Of a stretch of DNA of 64,000 nucleotides, positions 54,601-62,391 are shown one piece after another. Made by a program: the position numbers and the translations under genes. Every line of letters begins with the position of its first letter. Positions within the stretch are counted from its first letter, which is position 1. Source of the stretch: Cladocopium goreaui (taxonomy: Eukaryota > Sar > Dinophyceae > Suessiales > Symbiodiniaceae); the NCBI GenBank assembly GCA_947184155.2, contig CAMXCT020001405.1, forward strand, positions 62,001 through 126,000, written 5' to 3'. A model generated the notes under the pieces. The model worked only from the letters and a program-made list of their open reading frames with translations, did no database searches and was not told the DNA's origin.

Positions 54601-56829
54601 CATAGGACCTGCAGAACTGTTGCATGGTTTATCCTTCGTTTCTTTGCGTTCCAATGGTAAGCGCAGGTAACGGCCGGGAGCTTCTTTCAGCCCGCTGAAA
54701 CGGTCAGCATTTCTCGGGAACAGTAGTCCTCAAATTCTGCATATGTATATTATATATATATCATATCATATCATATCATATCATATATCATATCATATCA
54801 TATCATATCATATCATATCATTACATGTATATATATATATAATTTCCATTATACTACTGTTTTCGTTGATTAATGGGAATGTCTTGTCAATGCCCCAGGC
54901 CAACCCGCGCAGAAAACACAAAACACATGTCATAGGAACTGCAGAACCTAAAAACTGCATGTTTTGTCATGTCCTTTTCGCGATATTTGATCTTGTTTGC
55001 AGTTTCGATTCTTGTTTACCATTTCGCTTTTAGTTGCTTTATTTGTGTTTTTTTTGTGATCTGCGGACTTTTGTTTGCTCAGATCCTTTGCTATTTTCTT
55101 AGGTTTTGTATGGTTTGTACAATTTTCCATGCCCCACTTAATAAACACAGAGCAAATGGAGAAGGATCTGCAAAAATTGTGTTCCATTTTTCCTTTCCGT
55201 GATTTGTGTTTTTCATGTATAGATGTGTATGTTTTGTTATTGTTCCGTGTGCTTCTCACAGTTGCATGTGTGTCATGCATTTCTTCGAAATTTCACTGTT
55301 TTTTGAGTTGTTTTTGCATTTATTGTGTTTTGTTTTTATGTCTAAATTTGTTTTGCACGCTTTGTCAAATTGTTCTATATATTGTTCAATGGTTTTTGCA
55401 TGTCTGGCTAGCTTGTCCCAGGCCCCTCTGTTCAATAAGCACCACACAGACAAAGGACCGGCAGAAGCCTTGTTGCATGTCCTTGTTTTGACGACCCTTT
55501 GCTGGCGGGCTCCGACCTCAAGCCCTTCTGACCTCAAGCCGCTTGGAGCGCCCGACTAGGCATGATTACTAAGGAGACCCTGCAAGACCAAAGGGATCTC
55601 CAAATATTCCTCCAACGACGCTCCACGGTGATCAAGAAATGGAACACAATCAGTCCCTGCTAGTGCTGGCGGTATGCTGAATGGTGGCCAAGCCACAAAA
55701 ACCTGGCAAAACATTGTATTTCGCTCTCTCCCTTCGGGTTTTCTAACTGTGATAGTTGTGGTGGCTGAAAGGATTCAAGATAACATATCGTAACTGGAGA
55801 TCGATCGAGCGATCTATCGATCTATCTATCTATCTATCTAGAACCGTCCAAGTGTCTGTTCCAAAGTTGGTCTTGAGCACATTCACGAGCGTGTTGCGAG
55901 GAACCGCTGGCTCCTCTTGCGATGCCAAACACAGGGCCTACTTCCGCAACACCGGTTGGTACTCTCCGGCCCCAAACAAAAAACAAGGGATCGGATTGCA
56001 CACCGCAATCCTTACTTGAACCACAAGAAAGTGTGTAGTATACAGACACCAAACAAATCCAAGCAATTCCATCTGTCATTTGGGAATCACTGTACCCTCA
56101 CAGAACGTCATTGCCGCCCCAAACCATGCAGACCCTGCACTGTATTTTGAGGGATTGTTATCTTCATGTTGTTGTTTCACCCGATGGAATGCGGGACATG
56201 GCTCCTTTCTCGTGATGCCATTGATCGAGTAGCTGTGGGTCACCGGATCACTTTCCACGTCAAACGTCGTATTGCGACTATTGCGACGCTTAAACGAACT
56301 CCGTGATGCCCTCGATTCCGTGGAATGTACCGAACTCCGTCGGATCGAAGGATTCGGATCCATGGGATCCATGGGATCCATGGGATCCACCTGGCCGGGT
56401 CCGTTGGACTCTTGCGCTTGGGCGGCCTCCCGGGAGGCCGGCGTTCGTGGCTTCGTAGAGCTCGAGCGTTCATCCATCGGATTCATCGGATCGAAATCTG
56501 AGGTAGGCGGCAGATGCATCGGCATGGGAAAAGAATCCACTTCACTGTCGTCCCTCAAAGCGAATTCGAAGCTTTCAGGGACTTGACTCCGAAGAGATTG
56601 AAGTTCACGACACAATCCTCACTGCAAGTTTCGAAGGAAAACACTTTCGTCCCAAAACGTGCAAAAAACTTAAAATGTCCATCTTGCATCATCTTCCAGC
56701 TAAGCTTCGGTTTAAGAGTTTTTCTTCCTTTGATCCTGCTGTTTGCAGCTGTTGATGGGCCATTCGGCATTGAATCAACAAACTGGTTGCCACATCGAAG
56801 CTGCGGATTGCATCATCCTTCGACGCCAT
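48497..56829 (-). CDS. Voltage-gated cation channel, single six-helix domain with C-terminal EF-hands (nine exons)
   Basis: A complete gene model of nine minus-strand exons: 56829-56736, 56617-56181, 55937-55845, 52566-52355, 52233-51724, 51621-51500, 51336-51199, 49046-48880 and 48655-48497. They sum to 1932 bp (643 residues and a TAG) and all eight intron phases match. Residues 1-207 are cytosolic and Ser/Pro-rich. S1 is AVIFANAIFILYATDYE; S2 AIELLLVSFYVLELALKLIV; S3 WFDFVLVLFSIVEN; S4 has spaced Arg/Lys (FLRLLRLCKVVKILRVFRAL); the pore ends TLFQSCTGGVDW; S6 is IVFLLYIAFVFISVWNVVT. FVEKALKLAQPDLD and two EF-hand-like units follow (ERLGLEEFRKLVETDEF; DTIDAHTFANACVRMKG). Their acidic calcium ligands are incomplete. 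A Ser/Arg tail (SSRSSRSSR) ends it. Selectivity (Na+ or Ca2+) cannot be read from sequence. Donors are GT in four introns, GA in three and GC in one. Confidence 0.85.
48880..49046 (-). CDS. Channel exon 8 (second EF-hand unit)
   Basis: Encodes IDIKNAETFFKML then DTIDAHTFANACVRMKG and SIDLQTVMF, the typical region after the second EF-hand in protist one-domain channels. Acceptor TAAG before GC, donor GA (AACAAG before GACTGG). Confidence 0.85.
49047..51198 (-). other. Channel intron 7, 2.15 kb, GC donor
   Basis: Donor GCACTT, acceptor AG. The same bases AGGC stand at both junctions, so the cut could be placed one or two bases either way. It contains long TA-type microsatellites (49.88-50.18 and 50.64-50.80 kb) and a TTACA/TTACG pentamer array (50.37-50.62 kb). 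No exon is supported inside it. Confidence 0.75.
50373..50620. repeat. Pentanucleotide array (TTACA/TTACG)n
   Basis: Starts as clean CATTACATTACGTTACATTA, then degrades rightward into TTACATTGCATTAG-type variants, as in an ageing microsatellite. It lies in a channel intron. Confidence 0.92.
51199..51336 (-). CDS. Channel exon 7 (first EF-hand unit)
   Basis: Encodes MLATLFKKMLRLQVDEEG then LGLEEFRKLVETDEF and SYLQTRG. Acceptor GAAG before AC, donor GC. Joined to exon 8 it restores the continuous SYLQTRGIDIKNAETFF. Confidence 0.8.
51500..51621 (-). CDS. Channel exon 6 (post-S6 helix)
   Basis: Encodes SFVEKALKLAQPDLDMLVLE and QQLQEPLQKQSDSFDS, the charged helix that follows S6 in this channel type. 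Acceptor CCAG before GAC, donor GTATTT. Confidence 0.85.
51724..52233 (-). CDS. Channel exon 5 (S3 to S6, voltage sensor and pore)
   Basis: Encodes S3, the S4 voltage sensor with five spaced Arg/Lys, S5 (FWCFIMLLFVMYVFALLL), the pore loop with CTGGVDW, and S6. Acceptor TTGCAG before GTTTGAC, donor GA (GTTGT before GACGCT). Confidence 0.92.
52355..52566 (-). CDS. Channel exon 4 (S1 and S2)
   Basis: Encodes S1, an acidic loop (QPTSLEDQNIS) and S2 with the conserved acidic residue in LELALKLI. It ends within the Trp codon of NWFDF, completed by exon 5. Acceptor TTGAG before GCT, donor GTGCCT. Confidence 0.9.
52920..53335. repeat. Purine microsatellite (AGAGA)n
   Basis: About 400 bp of AGAAGAGAAGAG-type units with imperfect edges. 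The Ser/Leu- and Arg/Glu-rich frames across it are spurious. Confidence 0.93.
54572..55490. repeat. Four diverged tandem copies of a segment of about 90 bp
   Basis: Copies at about 54572-54650, 54890-54985, 55128-55215 and 55418-55490, spaced about 240-320 bp. Each runs from a C-rich start through AACACA..., an AGGA(C/T)CTGCAGAA-like core, to a T-rich end with TGCATG(T)TTT and TTTCG. Divergence is large, so copies were found by eye from the shared order of words. Confidence 0.6.
55845..55937 (-). CDS. Channel exon 3
   Basis: Ninety-three bases, phase 0 at both ends, encoding EEPAVPRNTLVNVLKTNFGT. It leads directly into S1 of exon 4. Acceptor AAGTAG before GCC, donor GTTCTA. Confidence 0.8.
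56181..56617 (-). CDS. Channel exon 2 (cytosolic N-terminal region)
   Basis: Encodes a disordered Ser/Pro/Met-rich region with a DPM triplet repeat (VDPMDPMDPMDPN) created by a GGATCCCAT 9-bp tandem repeat at about 56355-56392, then basic Ser/Arg patches (RSSFKRRNSR) that could be phosphorylation sites. Acceptor GTGAG before GA, donor GTGAAA. Confidence 0.75.
56736..56829 (-). CDS. Channel exon 1 (start)
   Basis: ATG at 56829; encodes MASKDDAIRSFDVATSL then IQCRMAHQQLQTAG. The donor is GA (CAGCAG before GATCAA). Joined in phase 1 to exon 2 it gives a stop-free frame. It is the least certain exon because it rests on frame and splice logic alone. Confidence 0.55.
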
Positions 56830-57230
56830 GTTTCACGAAGCCAAGGAGATTCGCGTTGCACTGAGCACTATGCCATCCGGAGGATTTCCCAGTTCCGAAG
56901 TTTCAGTGTTTCATATATTACATGTTTTCGTGTCTTGCAGTTTTTTGATTTCAGTGTCTCCCACATGTTTTTTTCAAATGCGTTGGAAGTGCGACTATAT
57001 AGGATGCTGTGTTGAGGATTGTTCAGGTAGCAAGAAATGGAAAAGAATTACAATAGTGCAAAACTGTATATCCGGAACAAAGCTAGTGCCATTGATAGGT
57101 ATACATGCAATAATAATCAGATTGCTACAAGAAATGGTTTTTCACCCCCCGCTGCCAAAATATCGAGGTTTTTGGGACGTGCCAGGTTTCAAAAATCAAA
57201 CAGTTGACCGGGAAAAATCAAACACAAGAT
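56830..57230. other. Spacer between element 3 and the channel start
   Basis: About 400 bp that must hold the channel's 5' leader or promoter. No TATA-like or other element is recognisable; dinoflagellate promoters are poorly defined. Nothing coding is supported. Confidence 0.5.
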
Positions 57231-57312
57231 TTATTCCTTCAACGACGTTCGCAGCTTGAAGATACACACTGTTTTAACGGTGGGACTGACTCAAATTGCA
57301 GCCAGCCGTGTT
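57231..57312 (-). repeat. Element 3 repeat B'
   Basis: Starts TTATTCCTTCAACGACGTTC and ends CAGCCAGCCGTGTT. It differs from 57498-57579 by a single visible base (GCTTGA versus GCTTGC). Confidence 0.88.
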
Positions 57313-57497
57313 GGCTGTGGGCTTGGCAAAGATGATCTGGTGGAGCAAGGGGTGGATGGAGGGCTGAAGCAACAACGAAATAGGTGGACACCCACCGCAA
57401 CCCTCCACTTGGACCAAAGCAGCAACATTGAAGCTCACTTGATTTGTTCAGCACAAATCACAAGAAGGAATAATACAGTGTCACACGTGACTTTCGC

Positions 57498-57579
57498 TTA
57501 TTCCTTCAACGACGTTCGCAGCTTGCAGATACACACTGTTTTAACGGTGGGACTGACTCAAATTGCAGCCAGCCGTGTT
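57498..57579 (-). repeat. Element 3 repeat B, overlapping the pol C-terminus
   Basis: Internal copy of B'. The RT-RNase H ORF runs into it and stops at 57541, so the last 13 codons are encoded by repeat sequence. Confidence 0.88.
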
Positions 57580-59562
57580 CCCCATTTTGCAAACCATGGC
57601 TGCTAGAATTTGTTCCAAAGAAATTGAAGCGAAAGTTGAAATATCCTCAAAACCCAAAGCATTCAACTGATGGATGTCTCCTCTCGACGGGGCGTCTGCA
57701 ATGTTGCTATACGAGCTCACTCTCGCAATCCAACAGCTTGTCTTCATTAAGACCTCTTGCTCGGCAAAAATCTGCGCAAGAACATTCACTGTATCATTTT
57801 CAGAAGTACCACGAATCAAACTGAACTTCGTGCCCTCGTTGTCAACGTGAAGAAAGGCTTTCTTATTGCCCAAGCTTTGTACCCAAATCAAATGTGCCAA
57901 AACCGCACACAAAGTCTCTGCTTCAAAAATGATCTGTTTTTTCGAAAGTTCTCCAAGCAATTGTCTCTGAATCTCATTCAACTCACAAGAGAAAAATTGT
58001 TTCTTTCCACCAGTCGGATCCACAAAAACTGCTCCAAGTCCGCATTGTAAAGACCTGGACTCACGCTCATAACAAGCATCTGTGATGATGACAACGTGCT
58101 CCAAGGACTCCTGCAGTATCAACCTAGGTTCATCTGACTCAAGCAATTGCACAAACAATTTCAAGAAGGTTGCATCAGCTTGGCAGATTTTGGAGCGACG
58201 CCTGGATGCAAAATCCCTCAACGCTCGAGTGCACCTCTTACCAGTGCGGCCAAAAACTTGGGCATCAGCAAACTGCATCCTTCCTCGTAATTTCTGCGCT
58301 TCAACCTGTGATATCCAACCCTTTTCCAGAATACGCTCGATTTCTGCTTTGATCTCCTCAATTCTGGATTTTGTGTTGTAAACTTTTGCAATTCCACTCC
58401 AAGATTCTGAAAGGTCCAGAATGACTCCAAGCGCTTCACACTGTGCACTGAAAGGCATGCACTTACGACCCTCTTGCGCAAAAAGCCACCCAAGGAGATT
58501 GAAGAGGGCAGCAACAGAGAGTTCAGTGTTCTTGGCAAGAGGCGGTGTTGAAAACACTATATAGTCATCGAAGAAGGAGGACCAAGGTAGGGAACAACCC
58601 ACTGTCCCCAGCCACCAAATTGCACGTGCAAGACGAAGAAAAGAATGCACACTACGAATCGCTCCGAAAGGCAAAACCAACACCTGAAATAATGCCCAAC
58701 GTCCAGTGACCGGGTTAAAAACCCTAATATAGGCCACACTGCGTCCTTCTGAGTTTAATGCAATTTGTCTGTATGCACTGGACAAATCAAACGTCCTGAC
58801 GACCAGTTCCTTCTCAAATCCAAGTCGGGCAGCTTCAGTGAAAAACTTTGAAATCAAGGCACAAGCAACATCAATGGTGTGAAGGATCGGAGTCTCTGAA
58901 ACCGTCACTGCTTGATTCACCGACGACTCCGAAAAATCATCTATTAAACGAATTTTATGTTTCTGTCTCAAACCAACTCTGCGAGAGATAGGGGCATCAT
59001 TTGGCACTTCATCGTCTTCCAGAGGTCCCCTCAGCCAACCACGCTCGCATTCCTCTAAAGTCTGTCTCCAGACCTCTTCATCAATCTCATTGTCACCTGA
59101 ACTGCAGGGCTCGGACATCACCTGTAGTCTGCGCATCTGAGACTGCAACTTCAGAGATTCCAGTGTAGTGACAGCCGGGGTGAACTTGAATGGCAACATG
59201 CTGATAGCTGGCACTTCACCTACAAGAGAGGACCCCATACGCAACTCATCAACTACTCCAACATCTGGGTAACCATAATGCTCAAGCATCTCTTTGAACA
59301 GTAGGATTTTCTTCCCTCGCACCGCTTTCTCAACTGCCGGGTCCATGTCTCGGCGCATGTCCAGTTCAGCTTGACACAACTCTTTTGCGCGACTATTCCA
59401 CTTCTTAAAGAAAAACAACCTTTGCTTTGACAGTTCCAACGGGTTGCACGTCAGCATGCGTTCAACTGCTTTTGCCAATTCCAACGGTAAAGCATCTTGC
59501 AACCCCACAGGGTGTTTGATTTTCAAGGCTTGATCCAAAAATTCTGTTGGTTCCCATTGCAA
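57541..59562 (-). CDS. Element 3 reverse transcriptase and RNase H
   Basis: About 670 residues. RT motif A is RTFDLSSAYRQIAL, motif B is LVLPFGAIRSVHSFLR, and motif C is SSFFDDYIVFST with an intact Asp-Asp pair. A thumb/connection-like region follows (AQKLRGRMQFADAQVFGR), then RNase H with VVIITDACYE, FEAETLCAVLAH, FLHVDNEGTKF and SNIADAPSRGD, so all four acidic positions appear present. There is no clean start codon: the frame enters from the methyltransferase-like ORF by a +1 shift near 59565, where AGT TTT TGG becomes AGT TTT (T) GGG. A one-base mutation is the alternative. Confidence 0.9.
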   Translation of the reverse strand: MQWEPTEFLDQALKIKHPVGLQDALPLELAKAVERMLTCNPLELSKQRLFFFKKWNSRAKELCQAELDMRRDMDPAVEKAVRGKKILLFKEMLEHYGYPDVGVVDELRMGSSLVGEVPAISMLPFKFTPAVTTLESLKLQSQMRRLQVMSEPCSSGDNEIDEEVWRQTLEECERGWLRGPLEDDEVPNDAPISRRVGLRQKHKIRLIDDFSESSVNQAVTVSETPILHTIDVACALISKFFTEAARLGFEKELVVRTFDLSSAYRQIALNSEGRSVAYIRVFNPVTGRWALFQVLVLPFGAIRSVHSFLRLARAIWWLGTVGCSLPWSSFFDDYIVFSTPPLAKNTELSVAALFNLLGWLFAQEGRKCMPFSAQCEALGVILDLSESWSGIAKVYNTKSRIEEIKAEIERILEKGWISQVEAQKLRGRMQFADAQVFGRTGKRCTRALRDFASRRRSKICQADATFLKLFVQLLESDEPRLILQESLEHVVIITDACYERESRSLQCGLGAVFVDPTGGKKQFFSCELNEIQRQLLGELSKKQIIFEAETLCAVLAHLIWVQSLGNKKAFLHVDNEGTKFSLIRGTSENDTVNVLAQIFAEQEVLMKTSCWIARVSSYSNIADAPSRGDIHQLNALGFEDISTFASISLEQILAAMVCKMGNTAGCNLSQSHR

Positions 59563-60628
59563 CCCAAAAACTCAAGGAAAAATCAACATGCCACACGTGC
59601 AACTCTTCAAGAATTCGTTTGCTCACTCCTTCCGCAATGTTACACTGCTTCACGCTCACTTCTTCCCCAAATTGAACTTCGTGAAGTTGTTTGGCCGCTG
59701 GGGGCACTGCAGTAGTCGGCCAAACAAGTTGCTGAGACTTCCAAAAAGTCACAAACCTGGATTTGTGAGCAGGAAACAAAGGTGGCAGCTTAAGCGTGGG
59801 TGTTTGCTGCAAGGTGGCTGCCTTGGCTCTATGTTGCAAAGAGGAGTGGCCCTGGAAAACAAGGCCTTGTTCCACAAATCTCAAAACAAAAGCATGGGCA
59901 ATAGCTTCGCAGAGCTGTTTCGGGTAGTGCACTTCCAGGGACGTTGCAAAAATTCGTTTGTTGCCACTTCGTATGACTCCCCACGGCAGGTGGGTGTGAT
60001 CTCCAGGACATGTATTGCAAATTGTGTGGACTTGTTCAAAATTAGCAGTAAGCCGCGTCCACTTTGGCCTTTGGGCACCATATACGCAAGCTTGATGATC
60101 TGAGATGTGATGATGCCCATTGCTGTCACATTCGGCCCACCATGTAGTCACCCAAAACAAACTGTTCCGAGGGTTCTCCACCATACATGCTTTTCCCAAC
60201 AAGGTGCAAAGATCCATGACCTCTGCTGTGAATTCATAAAGGACATTAGCTGCGCTTACACGTAGCATGTCAGTGCCAGAGAGTGTTGAAATACCGTTTG
60301 GTTCATCCAACGTACGCAAAGGCTTTGGTGCATTTTCTCCGGGCAGGTGTATCTGCCTGGCTGTACTGGCTGTACCACAAGGAGGCGCTAAATAAACTCC
60401 TTTCACTGCAGGATGTCTTATCCATTCCATGACAGTCAACTGATCCTCAGGTTTTGTCAAATCCAATGGGATGATACTCGCCAAAGAGCCATGTGACCGT
60501 ACTTTGTCAACAGCTATGGAGTTTTCGAATCCACACCTTTTAAAGGCTGCAGTCACGCCTGCTGTACCTGAAAAGAGCTCTAAGATGATTACATCCTGCT
60601 CTGTGAAACCTTCTAGGGGGGCCCCAAG
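59462..60628 (-). CDS. Element 3 methyltransferase-like domain, in frame with gag after a UGA
   Basis: Open from the codon after the gag UGA (60631-60629) without another stop. Motifs: IILELFSGTAGVTAAF (motif I), VYLAPPCGTAST (motif IV with Pro-Pro-Cys) and ACMVENPRNSLFW (motif VI), as in cytosine-C5 DNA methyltransferases. A His/Cys segment HTICNTCPGDHTHLPWG follows. There is no ATG near the beginning that would include motif I, which argues that translation arrives from gag by reading through UGA. The C-terminus (about 100 bp) overlaps the RT frame. Confidence 0.8.
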   Translation of the reverse strand, partial: LGAPLEGFTEQDVIILELFSGTAGVTAAFKRCGFENSIAVDKVRSHGSLASIIPLDLTKPEDQLTVMEWIRHPAVKGVYLAPPCGTASTARQIHLPGENAPKPLRTLDEPNGISTLSGTDMLRVSAANVLYEFTAEVMDLCTLLGKACMVENPRNSLFWVTTWWAECDSNGHHHISDHQACVYGAQRPKWTRLTANFEQVHTICNTCPGDHTHLPWGVIRSGNKRIFATSLEVHYPKQLCEAIAHAFVLRFVEQGLVFQGHSSLQHRAKAATLQQTPTLKLPPLFPAHKSRFVTFWKSQQLVWPTTAVPPAAKQLHEVQFGEEVSVKQCNIAEGVSKRILEELHVWHVDFSLSFWVAMGTNRIFGSSLENQTPCGVARCFTVGIGKSS

Positions 60629-61873
60629 TCAGTTTGTATTGCCAGCATCCTTTGGCATCTCGCTAGCATGCGCCACACTAAATGCATGGGTCTTGAAGCA
60701 GTTGGCCTTGAAGCAGACGTGGCGACCTCTTTTGCAAACGCCTCCTACAGGGGCGTCAGGACACTCGCCCAAATTGAAGTTGAAACAAATGGCGCGGCCC
60801 TTTGAGTCTCGGCCGACTGCACCTGTAATCCCTCTTGGGGCAACGCTGGAGCCCTGCTGGTTCTTGGACTTGCCTTTTCCCTTGCGCCCTGAACTGCCTG
60901 ATTTGCCCTTGTAGTTTGTATCAAACTGAGATGCTTCTCGATTTCGAACAGGGGCATATGAACTTGAAGATGGAAGAGGCAGAGGCAACAAATGAAACGC
61001 AACGTTGTAATCACTAAGGGCTTCCATAATTGCTCTGTCCAATGGCCTGCTGCCGTCTGGTTGTTGCCTGATGTCATCCACATTCTGTGACATGTGGACC
61101 CAAACTTCACGGTCGGCACGAAGGATTTGAGAAAGGCTGGTAGCCTGATAATTTGGAGGTGGTTCCGTATGCAATCTGCGCATCAGCTTGTCAATATATT
61201 TCTCATGCACACTGAAAGACAACAGGCTTGCAAATTCATAAGCAACTGCTCGACGTCTAAAGCACTGTTGCAATTTGAAAGAGGTGCTCACATCCTCATC
61301 TGGTGTCGTTTTTGCTTCCTTGACCGACAGGGTGTTTGATTCGATGCGCAACTTTCGGTCAGTTCTGCCAACAGCTACTTCAAACTCTCTTGAGTTGCAC
61401 TTTGCAGGTTCGATGTAACGCAAAACCGTTGTCTCATTCTGATGGCAACACTCATCTACCAATGCCTGTGATGGCTCGTTTACACCTTCCAAATTCAAAC
61501 CTGTGAACTGCTGTTTCAGCTGTCTCATGCGTGCAGTCCTTTCTGCTTGGGGAAGAGGCCTAGGTGTCGTTGACTCCTGTGCCTGCTCAACAGATGCTTT
61601 CAAGGTCGAAGTGACCACAATCTCCGCCTCAAAGTGCAACCTACGAATAGCTGCAAGGGCCCCTACTGTAGGAGCTACACCCCCATTTACTGTGGTGACC
61701 CACTGCTCAAATTTTGACTCCTCAAAATCTTGCCCAGGTCTGCAAATAGAAAAAGCCAAGTGTGCCATTGTGGTGACTCCAGCAAGTCTAAGGCTATCGA
61801 CAAGAGATTCGGGAACGTCATACTCCCTTGCTCTCGCAGCAAAGTGTGCTTTACTGTCAGTCAGTGCAGCCAT
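60629..61873 (-). CDS. Element 3 gag-like protein with C-terminal zinc finger
   Basis: About 414 residues from the ATG at 61873 (MAALTDSKAHFAAR). The frame is open upstream, but without a supported start. The N-terminal two thirds are helical. The C-terminus is basic and Gly/Ser-rich (KGKSGSSGRKGKGKSKN), followed by AICFNFNLGECPDAP and VCKRGRHVC, a Cys-rich finger of CCCH type, then KANCFKTH. This is the expected RNA-binding tail of a retrotransposon gag. It ends in UGA followed by CUU, with the next domain in the same frame. Confidence 0.78.
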   Translation of the reverse strand: MAALTDSKAHFAARAREYDVPESLVDSLRLAGVTTMAHLAFSICRPGQDFEESKFEQWVTTVNGGVAPTVGALAAIRRLHFEAEIVVTSTLKASVEQAQESTTPRPLPQAERTARMRQLKQQFTGLNLEGVNEPSQALVDECCHQNETTVLRYIEPAKCNSREFEVAVGRTDRKLRIESNTLSVKEAKTTPDEDVSTSFKLQQCFRRRAVAYEFASLLSFSVHEKYIDKLMRRLHTEPPPNYQATSLSQILRADREVWVHMSQNVDDIRQQPDGSRPLDRAIMEALSDYNVAFHLLPLPLPSSSSYAPVRNREASQFDTNYKGKSGSSGRKGKGKSKNQQGSSVAPRGITGAVGRDSKGRAICFNFNLGECPDAPVGGVCKRGRHVCFKANCFKTHAFSVAHASEMPKDAGNTN

Positions 61874-62056
61874 CTCCGAGGTGCAAACTACTAAAGCACT
61901 GGTGAATGTCAAGTTGAAAAACGTGACAACACTTAAGGTCCGGACTAACCTGCAAATAACAAATTGACTCAAATGAAAGTGCACAAATGACCATGTGAGT
62001 AATGATTGCAGCTGATGTTCACTGACATCAAGAGAACATACTGAGCATATCAGCAA

Positions 62057-62391
62057 GTCGTGCTATGAGCCAACATCCACAGACACTTGTCTTGAATGCA
62101 AACTGAAATCAATTCAGTCTTTCTCCCTGTCTCTGCAGGGTTTAAAACAAAGGACACAATTCAGGTTCTCAAACCTGCGTGATGCAATGACAGGCGGAAT
62201 CTATCCCCCTCATATGCCGTTGCTCTCAACGGTTTTTTTTGACTAAGACAGTCAAAACAAAATTTCACAAACACAACTGCTAGTCATGCACAAATGACTT
62301 GGCAAGTTCACATGCCAAAACTCTGGTCTTCTGACTGGTTGACTACAAGTCCGCTTTCTTTTCTGCATGCGCACGCGCTCGAAATCACTGC
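62057..62391 (-). other. Spacer between recombinase and gag of element 3
   Basis: About 335 bp without a supported ORF on either strand. A T8 tract (62230-62237) and several TGCA-type words are present. No repeat copy marking an element boundary was found here. It may carry an internal promoter or allow reinitiation for gag. Confidence 0.45.

Larger units (their letters stand above)
52567..55844 (-). other. Channel intron 3, 3.28 kb
   Basis: Donor GTTCTA, acceptor AG. It contains an AGAGA purine microsatellite (52.92-53.34 kb), a TATCA pentamer array (54.76-54.83 kb) and four diverged copies of a segment of about 90 bp (54.57-55.49 kb). No exon is supported inside it. Confidence 0.75.
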
